A stretch of 42,605 bases of DNA from Methylotenera sp. (lineage in GTDB: Bacteria > Pseudomonadota > Gammaproteobacteria > Burkholderiales > Methylophilaceae), in NCBI RefSeq assembly GCF_029945705.1, contig NZ_JAQSDC010000010.1, positions 1 to 42,605 on the forward strand, given 5' to 3'. The notes under the pieces are model-generated. The model was given only the letters and a program-made list of their open reading frames with translations. It did not search any database and was not told where the DNA came from. Position 1 is the first letter of the stretch; each line of letters starts with the position of its first letter. Position numbers and translations under genes: made by a program. Positions 26,561 through 35,792 of this stretch are shown piece after piece.

Positions 26561-27559
26561 ATGTCAGAAGATAGTCAACAAAATACTTCATTAAATAACT
26601 CAAAGTCAGATGATACAAAATGGCAACGCGATGCGATTGAGAAGCTTGCTGGTTCTGCCTTAACTGAGCAAAGAACAGCGCGACGTTGGAGTATTTTTTT
26701 CAAAGGGCTTATGTTCACCTATTTATTTGTTATCTTATTTCTGACGCTAGGTTGGTTTGGTGGCGGAAAGAATAGTGCTGGCTCACATACTGCGCTGATT
26801 GAAGTGGCTGGTGTGATTGAAGCGGGTGGTGCGGTGAACGCAGATTCGTTTATGAGCAGCCTGCACGATGCTTATGATGATAAAAATACCAAAGGTATTA
26901 TTTTACGCATCAATAGTCCAGGCGGTAGCCCAGTACAAGCTGGCATTATTAATGATGAAATTAAGCGCCAAAAGAAGCTACACCCTAAAATACCTGTTTA
27001 CGCGGTAGTAGAAGATATTTGCGCATCAGGCGGCTATTATATTGCGGCGGCGGCTGATAAAATTTATGTGGATAAAGCCAGTATTGTTGGTTCAATCGGC
27101 GTATTGATGGATGGTTATGGCTTTACTGAAGTGATGAAAAAGGTGGGCGTTGAACGTCGTTTGTTGACCGCAGGTGAAAATAAAGCAATGCTAGATCCAT
27201 TCTCACCAGTAAACCCGAAACATCAAGCTTTAGCCCAAGCGATGCTAAATGAAATCCATGAGCAGTTTAAAACAGTGGTGCGTCAAGGTCGTGGCAACCG
27301 TCTAAAAGAAACGCCGGAAACCTTTAGCGGTTTGTTCTGGAGTGGCGAGCAAAGCATTAAAATGGGTTTAGCTGATGCGCTTGGAAGCGCGGATTATGTT
27401 GCTAGAGATGTCATCAAGGAGGAAAAGATAGTAGACTTTACCTCTCAAGAAGACTTTACAAGCCGTATCGCTAAACGAATTGGTGCAAGTGCTAGCGCTA
27501 GTTTTGGTGAAACTTTAACGCAGCAACTAATAAAAGCTGGTGAAGTTAAACTGCATTAG
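26561..27559 (+). CDS. sppA: Signal peptide peptidase SppA-type S49 protease
   Basis: This is an inner-membrane serine protease that degrades cleaved signal peptides. A single membrane anchor spans about 47-66 after a charged cytoplasmic N-terminus. The S49 domain shows NSPGGSPVQAG at 118-128, the nucleophile Ser157 in CASGGYYIAAAA and the general base Lys208 in GENKAMLDPF. Length is 332 residues, the short single-domain form rather than the ~600-residue double-domain E. coli form. AAGGAAAG precedes the ATG. Its stop codon overlaps the stop of the convergent ppk2 gene by 4 bases, and no terminator was seen there. Confidence 0.93.
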   Translation: MSEDSQQNTSLNNSKSDDTKWQRDAIEKLAGSALTEQRTARRWSIFFKGLMFTYLFVILFLTLGWFGGGKNSAGSHTALIEVAGVIEAGGAVNADSFMSSLHDAYDDKNTKGIILRINSPGGSPVQAGIINDEIKRQKKLHPKIPVYAVVEDICASGGYYIAAAADKIYVDKASIVGSIGVLMDGYGFTEVMKKVGVERRLLTAGENKAMLDPFSPVNPKHQALAQAMLNEIHEQFKTVVRQGRGNRLKETPETFSGLFWSGEQSIKMGLADALGSADYVARDVIKEEKIVDFTSQEDFTSRIAKRIGASASASFGETLTQQLIKAGEVKLH

Positions 27560-28368
27560 TCTTTGACTATGATTGATTTGTAATCTGCTGGTATAGGCGG
27601 ATATTTTAACTTCATGCTTTTTAAATTATCGAGTAATAGCCTAGAAATTAGCAGATTACGATTGGTTTTAGAGTCTGCAGGTATGACATACCACGGGGCA
27701 TATTCTGTGGATGTTGCTGTAATCGCCTGCTCGTAAGCTTGCATGTATTGCGGCCAAAGTTCACGTTCTTTTAAATCACCGGGATTGAATTTCCACGTTT
27801 TGCTTTGATCAGTTAATCTTTCTTCCATACGGGCTTTTTGCTCTTCTTTCGAGATATTTAAAAAGCATTTAATAATGGTGGTGCCTGTTTCTGTAAGTAA
27901 ACGCTCGAAGTCATTGATTTGCGCGTAGCGGCGCTTGCATTCTGCATCGTCAATCCAGTCGTGCACTTTTACTATCAACACATCCTCATAATGGCTGCGG
28001 TTAAAAATGACTAATTCACCAGCTTTGGGCGCTACTTGGTGTACACGCCATAAATAATCATGCGCGAGCTCTTCGCTGCTTGGGGTTTTGAAACTCGCTA
28101 AACGGATGCCGAGCGGGTCGCACTCTCTAAACACATGGCGTACAGTACCATCTTTGCCGCTTGCATCCATGCCTTGCAATACCAGCAAGATTTTACGCTT
28201 ACCTTCGGCATGCAGAATATCCTGCAGGGCATTTATCTCAGTGGCAAGTTGTGTGAGATCAGTTGAGTCTTGCTCTTTAGTTTTTGAACGTTCACTTTTG
28301 TCTTGAGGGTTGTGGTCTTTGAGCGAGAATTTTTTTGAATTCACTCGATATTGATCAAAATTTGCCAT
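27556..28368 (-). CDS. ppk2: Polyphosphate:nucleotide phosphotransferase, PPK2 family
   Basis: PPK2 enzymes transfer phosphate from polyphosphate to nucleotides (AMP or ADP, by subclass). The Walker A loop LQGMDASGKDGT is near 65-76, Walker B is in IFNRSHYEDVL, and the lid region is KARMEERLTDQSKTWKF followed by WPQYMQAYEQA and YVIPADSKTNRNL. The length of 270 residues and sequence style fit the short one-domain type related to TIGR03709; the exact nucleotide preference cannot be read off. GAAAG lies 7 bases before the ATG at 28368, with a second ATG directly upstream at 28371. It stands between sppA (overlapping convergent) and the terminator of pgi. Confidence 0.92.
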   Translation of the reverse strand: MANFDQYRVNSKKFSLKDHNPQDKSERSKTKEQDSTDLTQLATEINALQDILHAEGKRKILLVLQGMDASGKDGTVRHVFRECDPLGIRLASFKTPSSEELAHDYLWRVHQVAPKAGELVIFNRSHYEDVLIVKVHDWIDDAECKRRYAQINDFERLLTETGTTIIKCFLNISKEEQKARMEERLTDQSKTWKFNPGDLKERELWPQYMQAYEQAITATSTEYAPWYVIPADSKTNRNLLISRLLLDNLKSMKLKYPPIPADYKSIIVKD

Positions 28369-28418
28369 CATGAATCTTTCTATAGTTTTGCAAATGAAAT
28401 ATCATTGATTTTATACGT

Positions 28419-28453
28419 AAAAAAGCCCAGCTAAGGGATTAGTTGGGCTTTTT
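28419..28453. terminator. Intrinsic terminator after pgi
   Basis: An A-run, GCCCAGCTAA, loop GGGA, TTAGTTGGGC and a T-run make a stem of about 15 bp with one G-U pair. It lies 35-69 bases after the pgi stop codon on the minus strand and just before ppk2, so it ends the glgB-pgi transcript. Symmetry would allow it to work in both directions. Confidence 0.9.
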
Positions 28454-28487
28454 ATTGCTTGCAAAATACGCTGTAAAACAATGGTGA

Positions 28488-30140
28488 TTATTTACGTGCT
28501 TTGGTGTAATTAATTAAACCGTTTGTAGAGCTATCAAAGTCACTGATTTTGTCATCGTTGGTTAACAAAGGCAGAATTTCTTGCGCAATTTGTTTGCCGT
28601 ATTCTACGCCCCATTGGTCGTAGCTATTAATGTCCCAAATCATGCCTTGTACGAATATTTTGTGCTCATACAAAGCAATAAGTTTACCAAGCGTGTTTGG
28701 CGTGAGCTTATCAAACATGATGGAAGTGCTAGGGCGGTTACCCTCAAACACTTTGTGCGGCAATAGTTTTTCTAGCGCTTCACCGCTCATGCCTTGTTTT
28801 TCAAGTTCAACGCGTGCTTCTTGAGATGTTTTTCCTAGCATTAACGACTGTGTTTGCGCTAAGAAGTTAGCCAGCAGAATTTTATGATGAGCGTAACCAT
28901 GTTTACCAATCGCATAATGACTATGTACGGGCATTAAAAAGTCACACGGCACAATTTGAGTGCCTTGATGAATAAGTTGATAAAACGCATGCTGACCATT
29001 CGTGCCAGCTTCACCCCAAATAACAGGGCCAGTTTTGTACTTCACACGACTACCATCACGGCAAATGAATTTACCATTACTTTCCATGTCAGCTTGCTGC
29101 AAGTAAGCAGGGAAGCGCGCCATACCTTGGTCGTAAGGTAATATTGCATGAGTATCAACATGGAAGAAGTTGTTATACCAAACACCAATCAGCGCCATAA
29201 TGACTGGCATATTTTGTTCTAAAGGCGCAGTTTTGAAGTGGTTGTCCATTTCATGCGCACCAGTAAGCAGCGCTTCAAAATTATCCATGCCAACGTACAA
29301 GGCGATTGATAAGCCGATTGCAGACCACAGTGAATAGCGACCGCCTACCCAATCCCAGAACGCAAACATATTGGCAATATCGATACCAAACTCTTGTACA
29401 GCTTTTGCGTTAGTAGAGAGGGCAACAAAGTGTTTTGCTACATGTGCATTATCTTGTGCGGCTGACAAAAACCAAGTACGTGCTGACATGGCGTTAGTCA
29501 TGGTTTCTTGCGTGGTAAATGTTTTTGAAGCCACAATAAATAGCGTGGTTTCAGGATTACATTTTTCTAAGGCACGCATTAAGTGAGCGCCATCGATATT
29601 TGATACAAAATGCACTTGTAACTCTGGACTCGCGTATGGTTTAAGCGCGTCGCAGACCATCACGGGGCCTAAATCAGAGCCACCAATACCTACATTGACA
29701 ATATCAGTGATGCGTTTGCCTGTGTAACCAAGCCAGCTACCATTGCGCACTTTGTCTGAAAATACACGCATTTGCGCGAGTACCGCGTTGACATCTGGCA
29801 TCACGTCCTTACCATCGACCATCACTGGGGTATTGCTGCGGTTGCGAAGCGCAGTATGTAGCACCGCACGATTTTCTGTAATGTTGATTTTTTCACCAGC
29901 AAACATTCGATCGCGCCAGTTTTCAATATTCGCTTCGCGCGCCAGTTGCATCAGCAAAGGTAGCGTTTCGTCATTAATGCGATGTTTGGAAAAATCAAAC
30001 AATATATCGGTAAATTTAAGGCTGTATTTATCAAAACGATTGGCATCGTTTGCAAATAAATCGCGCATATGTGTTTTTGCAATTTCTTGTTGATGCTGGC
30101 AAAGATTTTGCCAGACTGGTAGTGTAGTTAATGCAGCCAT
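28488..30140 (-). CDS. pgi: Glucose-6-phosphate isomerase
   Basis: Pgi interconverts glucose-6-phosphate and fructose-6-phosphate. The 550 residues match the E. coli type (549). Recognisable segments are [30 protein letters not shown] (sugar-phosphate site), [31 protein letters not shown], the glutamate in [14 protein letters not shown] and the C-terminal lysine in GVEYGKQIA. It follows glgB by 35 bases, the likely operon partner. Together they link stored glucan and the ribulose-monophosphate cycle's fructose-6-phosphate, if the host is a methylotroph as inferred. Confidence 0.97.
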   Translation of the reverse strand: MAALTTLPVWQNLCQHQQEIAKTHMRDLFANDANRFDKYSLKFTDILFDFSKHRINDETLPLLMQLAREANIENWRDRMFAGEKINITENRAVLHTALRNRSNTPVMVDGKDVMPDVNAVLAQMRVFSDKVRNGSWLGYTGKRITDIVNVGIGGSDLGPVMVCDALKPYASPELQVHFVSNIDGAHLMRALEKCNPETTLFIVASKTFTTQETMTNAMSARTWFLSAAQDNAHVAKHFVALSTNAKAVQEFGIDIANMFAFWDWVGGRYSLWSAIGLSIALYVGMDNFEALLTGAHEMDNHFKTAPLEQNMPVIMALIGVWYNNFFHVDTHAILPYDQGMARFPAYLQQADMESNGKFICRDGSRVKYKTGPVIWGEAGTNGQHAFYQLIHQGTQIVPCDFLMPVHSHYAIGKHGYAHHKILLANFLAQTQSLMLGKTSQEARVELEKQGMSGEALEKLLPHKVFEGNRPSTSIMFDKLTPNTLGKLIALYEHKIFVQGMIWDINSYDQWGVEYGKQIAQEILPLLTNDDKISDFDSSTNGLINYTKARK

Positions 30141-30175
30141 TTTGTAAAATTACTTTAAGTTTGATGTTGAAAAAA

Positions 30176-32434
30176 TTAGTTTATTTGTAAAACGATACCT
30201 GCTAAAGGTGGCAATGTGATGACAAGCGATTGATTCTGATTCATCCAAGCAACGTTTTCTGTGTGAAGTCCAGCGCCATTGCCTTGATTACTACCGCCAT
30301 AACAACCAGCGTCGCTATTAAAAATCTCATGGTAATTGCCAGCTTGCGGCACACCAATACGATAAGTACTGCGCAACACAGGTGTGAAATTCAACACTAT
30401 TATAACAAAACTATTGTCCAAACCGCGTCGAACATAGCTAACTATTGATTGATCGCTATCATGGCAGTCTATCCACTCGAATCCTTGCACTTCAAAATCG
30501 AGTGCATGTAGCGCGTTGAGATTCTTATAAATTCTATTTAAGTCAGTAGTAGCTTGCTTAACACCTTGATGCCATTGATGACCTTCATAGTCTTTCCCTA
30601 GCAAGTGCCAATCAAGGCTGCTATTGACATTCCATTCACGCCCTTGACCAAATTCATTGCCCATGAAGTTGAGTTTTTTCCCAGGAGACGTCATTTGATA
30701 AGTCATCAGCAGGCGCAGGTTGGCAAATTTTTGCCATGCATCACCAGGCATTTTGTCTAATAGCGAATGTTTTCCGTGTACGACTTCATCATGCGAGAAG
30801 GGCAGCACAAAGTTTTCAGAGTAAGCATATAGCTGACCAAAAGTCAGCATGTCGTGATAATAGCGCCTATGAACAGGGTCGTGCTCAATGTAAGCAAGGG
30901 TGTCGTTCATCCAACCCATGTTCCATTTCATGTTAAAACCTAAACCACCTAAGTACACTGGACGAGAGACGCCAGGCCATGCAGTAGATTCTTCAGCGAT
31001 TGTTAGTACGCCTGCGAAGTCTTCGCCTACCATCACGTTAAGTTGTTTAAGGAATTCGATCACATCTAGATTTTCTCGCCCACCAAATTTATTTGGCAGC
31101 CATTCCCCAGCTTTACGCGAATAGTCTAAGTAAAGCATGGAGGCAACAGCATCTACACGTAAACCATCAATATGAAATTCAGACAGCCAGAAATGCGCGT
31201 TAGACATCAAAAAGTTGCGTACTTCGTTACGGCCATAATTGAAAATCAGCGTTCCCCAATCTTGGTGCTCACCTAAACGTGGGTCTTCGTGTTCATATAA
31301 TGCCGTACCATCGAATCGTGCTAACGCCCAATCATCTTTAGGGAAGTGGCCTGGCACCCAGTCTAAAATCACGCCGATATTGGCCTGATGAAATGCATCA
31401 ATCAAAAAGCGTAAATCATCGGGTGAACCAAATCTATTAGTCACACCAAAATAACCAGTTGTTTGGTAGCCCCAAGATTCAGTAAGTGGGTGTTCAGAAA
31501 TTGGCATCAACTCAACATGCGTATAGCCCATTTCGGTAACGTAAGGTACCAATGTGTTTGCGAGTTCACGGTAAGTTAAAAAGTGACCTTGCTCGTTGCG
31601 TTGCCATGAACCTAAATGCACTTCATAACAGTTGAACGGCGCATGTAGCCAGTCACGTTTTTGACGTGCATCTAGCCAGTTTTTATCTTGCCATTGATGC
31701 TTGCTTGTACTGATTTTTGCAGCAGAACCAGGGCGTGGTTCAAACTCGAAGCCGTAGGGGTCTGTTTTAGCTAAAATATGCCCAGTATGGCGATTGCGAA
31801 TTTCAAATTTATAGGTGTCACTCGTTGTTAAATGAGGAATAAAAATATCCCAAACACCGCTAGAACCATGTGCACGCATTGAGTGGACTCGACCATCCCA
31901 GTTGTTAAAGCTACCAATTACACTAACGCGTTCAGCATTGGGTGCCCAAACGGCAAAGCGCACACCCTCGATACTTTTTTGAGAGATGCACTGCGCCCCC
32001 AGCGTTTTATAGCCCTGTAGTAAGCGACCTTCGCCAAACAAGTAAAGCTCATCTTGCGTTAGGCTTGATGCAAAGGTGTATGGGTCATAAGTTTCGTATT
32101 CGTTACCACCCGCGCTTACTTTAAGTAGACATGGCGTTTTAAGGGGAGTTTCACTTGTGACTTCAAATAAACCATCATTGTGCGTTTTATTAAGTTTAGT
32201 CCATGTTCTGGAATTTTTGACCCAAACTTCAGAAGCGCTTGGTAAAAACACTCGGTAAATGTAGGTGTTATCAACAGCATGCAAACCTAAAAAACTAAAT
32301 GGATCGTGATGCTTTGCTTTTAAAATCAGTTTCAAAGAATCTGAATTTGCGTTTGAAGCCGATTTGGCTTTAGCGCTTGTTTTTGCGGCTACTTTGGTTG
32401 TTGAATCAACTGGAGTCGCTTCAGATTTATCCAA
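30176..32434 (-). CDS. glgB: 1,4-alpha-glucan branching enzyme
   Basis: GlgB (GH13) adds alpha-1,6 branches to glycogen. The 752 residues show a CBM48-type N-terminal domain (about 35-130), a second one near 155-250 (GVRFAVWAPNAERVSVIGSF) and the barrel from about 265. Catalytic residues lie in DGLRVDAVASML (Asp428), AEEST (Glu481 or 482) and FSHDEVVHGK. The first ~30 residues are a Lys/Ala/Ser-rich extension. The start is TTG at 32434, chosen because GAGGGGG stands 8 bases before it. An ATG 7 bases upstream is out of frame and opens only a 4-codon reading frame that ends across the start. It is divergent from glgC and leads pgi. Confidence 0.96.
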   Translation of the reverse strand: MDKSEATPVDSTTKVAAKTSAKAKSASNANSDSLKLILKAKHHDPFSFLGLHAVDNTYIYRVFLPSASEVWVKNSRTWTKLNKTHNDGLFEVTSETPLKTPCLLKVSAGGNEYETYDPYTFASSLTQDELYLFGEGRLLQGYKTLGAQCISQKSIEGVRFAVWAPNAERVSVIGSFNNWDGRVHSMRAHGSSGVWDIFIPHLTTSDTYKFEIRNRHTGHILAKTDPYGFEFEPRPGSAAKISTSKHQWQDKNWLDARQKRDWLHAPFNCYEVHLGSWQRNEQGHFLTYRELANTLVPYVTEMGYTHVELMPISEHPLTESWGYQTTGYFGVTNRFGSPDDLRFLIDAFHQANIGVILDWVPGHFPKDDWALARFDGTALYEHEDPRLGEHQDWGTLIFNYGRNEVRNFLMSNAHFWLSEFHIDGLRVDAVASMLYLDYSRKAGEWLPNKFGGRENLDVIEFLKQLNVMVGEDFAGVLTIAEESTAWPGVSRPVYLGGLGFNMKWNMGWMNDTLAYIEHDPVHRRYYHDMLTFGQLYAYSENFVLPFSHDEVVHGKHSLLDKMPGDAWQKFANLRLLMTYQMTSPGKKLNFMGNEFGQGREWNVNSSLDWHLLGKDYEGHQWHQGVKQATTDLNRIYKNLNALHALDFEVQGFEWIDCHDSDQSIVSYVRRGLDNSFVIIVLNFTPVLRSTYRIGVPQAGNYHEIFNSDAGCYGGSNQGNGAGLHTENVAWMNQNQSLVITLPPLAGIVLQIN

Positions 32435-32438
32435 GATA

Positions 32439-32618
32439 CATTCCCCCTCAATTTTTCTAAAAAATATATTTAATAATATTTGCTAGATTGCTAGTGTTTT
32501 AGCTAGATTATAGTGCTTTAAGCTGATTATAATGTAAACGAACACTGTAAGAACAAAAAATTAAACTAGTGAGCCCGGCTAGTTAAGCAAATGATTAATT
32601 AAACTTCAGGAGGGCGTT
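32439..32618. promoter_or_regulatory. Divergent glgB/glgC control region
   Basis: This AT-rich 184-bp gap must drive both glycogen transcripts. It contains the tandem repeat array (32479-32535). A consensus TATAAT lies on the plus strand at 32528-32533, and TATAAT occurs on the minus strand at 32512-32507. No matching -35 was found for either. A 6-bp inverted repeat AACTAG/CTAGTT (32564-32569 and 32579-32584) lies in the presumed glgC leader. A strong ribosome site AGGAGG precedes glgC. Confidence 0.5.
32479..32535. repeat. Three tandem imperfect 19-bp repeats
   Basis: Copies run without gaps at 32479-32497, 32498-32516 and 32517-32535. The middle copy reads TTTAGCTAGATTATAGTGC, and the others differ by a few substitutions and small shifts. 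A core like GCTAGATTATAGTG recurs. The 19-base period is close to two helical turns, so bound proteins would sit on nearly the same face. The array overlaps the -10-like boxes of both directions, which suits an operator; no regulator is known from the sequence. Confidence 0.7.
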
Positions 32619-33899
32619 ATGTCGCAAGATCAGTATTCAGACCGTTTTATTAGTACATTAACCAAAAATACCGCTGCTATTATTCTTGCAGGTGGCCGAG
32701 GTAGCCGCTTAAAAAACTTAACTGATTGGCGCGCAAAGCCTGCCGTACAATTCGGTGGTAAATTCCGAATCATTGATTTCCCATTATCAAACTGCATCAA
32801 CTCTGGTATTCGCCGTATTAACGTCGCTACACAATATAAAGCCCAAAGTCTAATTCAGCATCTTCAGCGTGGCTGGGGGTTCTTACGTGGTGAGTTTAAC
32901 GAGTACGTTAATATCATTCCAGCGCAACAGCGTATTTCAGATGAGTGGTATAAGGGCACTGCAGACGCTGTGTATCAGAACATAGATTTATTACGTGAGA
33001 GCGGTGGTGAGTATATTTTGATATTAGCTGGTGACCATATTTATAAAATGGATTACGGCAAAATGTTAGCGACTCATGTAAAAAGCAATGCAGATATGAC
33101 GGTAGCATGCATCAATGTGCCGTTGGAGGATGCCAAAGGGTTTGGCGTGTTGGCAGTAGATGGGACTGATCGCGTCATTGAGTTTGCTGAAAAACCAACG
33201 AGTCCTAAGCATATGCCTGGTGATACAACCAAGGCTTTTGCAAGTATGGGGATTTATGTATTTAATGCTAAGTTCTTGTATGAGCAGCTCATACGCGATG
33301 CTGGCGACCCAAAGTCAACCCACGATTTTGGTGGCGATATTATTCCGTACATTATCAAAAAATATAAAATCCAAGCACATCGCTTTACCGAAAGTTGTGT
33401 CGGCGCTCAAAACGGTAACTATTACTGGCGTGACGTTGGCACGATTGATGCTTATTGGGAAGCGAACATGGAATTAACGCGAGTGATTCCTGAGCTTAAT
33501 TTATACGATAGAGAGTGGCCGATTTGGACCTCACTGGAACAGTTGCCACCAGCAAAATTTGTGTTTAATGACGAAGGTAGAACGGGTAAAGCAACAGATT
33601 CGTTGGTATCAGGTGGTTGCCTAATCAGCGGTTCGTCTGTGACCAATTCAGTGCTGTTTTCTGATGTTCGAGTGCATAGTTATTGTGATATTGAAGGTGC
33701 GGTTATTTTACCAAAAGTGACAATTCACCGTAATGTAATACTCAAAAATGTAGTAATAGACCGTGGTTGTAGCATCCCTGAGGGTATGCAGATTGGTGTG
33801 GACTTGGCTTTAGACGCTAAACGTTTTTATGTCTCGGAGAAAGGTATCACGCTTGTAACGCCTGATATGTTAGGGCAGGATTTGTATAGGGTGATTTAA
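32619..33899 (+). CDS. glgC: Glucose-1-phosphate adenylyltransferase
   Basis: GlgC makes ADP-glucose from ATP and glucose-1-phosphate, the committed and usually allosteric step of glycogen synthesis. The nucleotidyltransferase domain opens with [21 protein letters not shown], here near residues 17-37. [21 protein letters not shown] with the metal aspartate, and FAEKP follow, and a left-handed beta-helix-type C-terminus starts near 300 ([19 protein letters not shown]). Length is 426 residues (E. coli 431). AGGAGG lies 5 bases before the ATG. It is first in the plus-strand unit with GH57, malQ and glk. Confidence 0.97.
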   Translation: MSQDQYSDRFISTLTKNTAAIILAGGRGSRLKNLTDWRAKPAVQFGGKFRIIDFPLSNCINSGIRRINVATQYKAQSLIQHLQRGWGFLRGEFNEYVNIIPAQQRISDEWYKGTADAVYQNIDLLRESGGEYILILAGDHIYKMDYGKMLATHVKSNADMTVACINVPLEDAKGFGVLAVDGTDRVIEFAEKPTSPKHMPGDTTKAFASMGIYVFNAKFLYEQLIRDAGDPKSTHDFGGDIIPYIIKKYKIQAHRFTESCVGAQNGNYYWRDVGTIDAYWEANMELTRVIPELNLYDREWPIWTSLEQLPPAKFVFNDEGRTGKATDSLVSGGCLISGSSVTNSVLFSDVRVHSYCDIEGAVILPKVTIHRNVILKNVVIDRGCSIPEGMQIGVDLALDAKRFYVSEKGITLVTPDMLGQDLYRVI

Positions 33900-33921
33900 T
33901 GTAAATGATTGAATATAAATT

Positions 33922-33951
33922 AAATAGTTAAAAAATAATTTTTAACTATTT
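33922..33951. other. Perfect 13-bp AT-rich hairpin between glgC and the GH57 gene
   Basis: AAATAGTTAAAAA (33922-33934), loop ATAA and TTTTTAACTATTT (33939-33951) pair perfectly, followed by more T-rich sequence. Stem GC content is only one pair, so it is a weak terminator at best. It could mark a 3' end for a glgC-only message or a processing site. Confidence 0.55.
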
Positions 33952-33978
33952 TTATTTAATTTAAGGTTGCTAATCAAA

Positions 33979-35715
33979 ATGAAACCAACTCGCCCGAAAC
34001 TGTATATTAATCTTTATTGGCACATGCATCAGCCAGACTACCGCGACATTGTCAGCAATGAATATGTGTTGCCATGGACGTATTTGCATGCGATAAAAGA
34101 TTATAGTGATATGGCCTATCACCTAGAAGCCAACCCAAAAGCGCGCGTCAGCTTTAATTTTGTGCCCATTTTGTTAGAGCAGCTAGAAGATTACACTCTT
34201 CAGTTTAAGCAAAATAATATCCGCGATCCGTTATTGGCTTTGTTGATAGAGCCAGATTTAGCTAGTGTCAGTTATGAGCAATGTCGTTTAATTGTGAATA
34301 GCTGCTTCAAAAGCCATCACGAGAAAATGCTGAGTCCCTTCCCGCATTATCAGCGTTTATTGCAGCTTTACCAGCTTATAGAGCCGATTGCGGATGACAA
34401 AGATGAGTTTCATTATTTATCTGCGCAATATAAAGCGGATTTATTAGTGTGGTATCACCTAGCTTGGTGTGGCGAGAGTTTGCGTCGCAATAACAAAGTG
34501 GTGCAAACGCTAATGTCCAAGGGTTTAAGTTTTACTTTAGAAGATAGAACGCAATTATTTGCTGTGATAGCAGAAACAATTGCTAATTTGATTCCACGCT
34601 ATAAAGCGCTGATGAAATCTAAGCAAATTGAGATTTCTACTACGCCTTATTACCATCCGATTTTGCCATTATTGATAGACTTTAAATCTACGATAGATGC
34701 CATGCCGTATGCACCTTTACCTAAATTTGCCAGATATGCTGGTGGGCAAGAGCGTGCTGCTGCCCATGTGGTTGCAGCGAGTAAATATCATACTAACTTA
34801 TTTGGCCAAGCTCCACGTGGAATGTGGCCTGCAGAGGGTGGCGTATCTAATGCAACACTCTCATTGATGGCAGAGCATGGTGTGGAATGGGCAGCTACGG
34901 GGCAGGCAGTACTGGCCAATAGTTTATTGAAGTCGCAGATGGGTTTGCAAGACAAGAGTGAATATCTCTATCAACCATACCGCGTAACCAATGGTAAGCA
35001 AGATATTTTATGCTTCTTTAGGGATGATAATCTTTCAGATAAAATCGGCTTTGAGTATGCAAAAATGCACACGCCAGATGCGGTAAGTGATTTTATTAAA
35101 ACATTAGAAGGCATACACCAAGCTAATTCAAATGAGAGTGCTAAAGTAGTTAGCGTTATATTAGATGGTGAAAACGCCTGGGAATACTATCCATACAATG
35201 GCTATTACTTTTTGAACGAATTGTATGCAGCACTGACCAATCATCCTGATATCGAAATGACGACTTTTAGCGATATCGTTGATTTATATCAATCTAAAGG
35301 ATATAAAACTAGCGGAATATCCGCTCCTGCCTTGTCCCAAATAGCGGCGGGTAGTTGGGTATACGGCACATTTAGTACTTGGATTGGTAGTAAAGATAAA
35401 AACTTAGCATGGGATTTACTATGTGCGGCGAAAAAAACTTACGATGATGTGATGTTGAGTAATAGTTTAGACGCCAATCAATTGAAGGCCTGTGAACGTC
35501 AGCTTTCAATTTGTGAAGGCTCTGATTGGTTTTGGTGGTTTGGAGATTACAACTCGTCTGATAGCGTGGCGAGTTTCGATCAGCTTTATCGTCGCAATTT
35601 AATTAACTTGTATACTTTACTGCAACAACCAGTACCTGCAATATTGCACAAAACTATTAGTGCGGGTGGTGGTAATGCAGATAATGCTGGCACAATGCGT
35701 AGAGGGCAGGTTTAA
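33979..35715 (+). CDS. Glycoside hydrolase family 57 protein (alpha-amylase/glucanotransferase type)
   Basis: This is a GH57 enzyme acting on alpha-glucans by a retaining mechanism. Conserved regions are visible in order (numbered from the ATG at 33979): HMHQPDY at 15-21, TTPYYHPILPLL near 221-232, GMWPAEGGVS near 281-290 with the nucleophile Glu286, and FFRDDNLSDKIGF near 346-358 with the acid aspartate at 349 or 350. The C-terminal helical part contains SDWFWWFGDYNSSDS. It has 578 residues and no signal peptide, so it works in the cytosol. A TTG at 33967 is also in frame. Amylase, glucanotransferase and branching activities all occur in GH57; between glgC and malQ, glycogen turnover is the natural reading. 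Confidence 0.88.
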   Translation: MKPTRPKLYINLYWHMHQPDYRDIVSNEYVLPWTYLHAIKDYSDMAYHLEANPKARVSFNFVPILLEQLEDYTLQFKQNNIRDPLLALLIEPDLASVSYEQCRLIVNSCFKSHHEKMLSPFPHYQRLLQLYQLIEPIADDKDEFHYLSAQYKADLLVWYHLAWCGESLRRNNKVVQTLMSKGLSFTLEDRTQLFAVIAETIANLIPRYKALMKSKQIEISTTPYYHPILPLLIDFKSTIDAMPYAPLPKFARYAGGQERAAAHVVAASKYHTNLFGQAPRGMWPAEGGVSNATLSLMAEHGVEWAATGQAVLANSLLKSQMGLQDKSEYLYQPYRVTNGKQDILCFFRDDNLSDKIGFEYAKMHTPDAVSDFIKTLEGIHQANSNESAKVVSVILDGENAWEYYPYNGYYFLNELYAALTNHPDIEMTTFSDIVDLYQSKGYKTSGISAPALSQIAAGSWVYGTFSTWIGSKDKNLAWDLLCAAKKTYDDVMLSNSLDANQLKACERQLSICEGSDWFWWFGDYNSSDSVASFDQLYRRNLINLYTLLQQPVPAILHKTISAGGGNADNAGTMRRGQV

Positions 35716-35792
35716 GCTCAATGTAATAAAGCGCATATAGATGTAATTAGTGTTAACCAGATTCACGTCAACATAATTTTATGTAGGTAATA

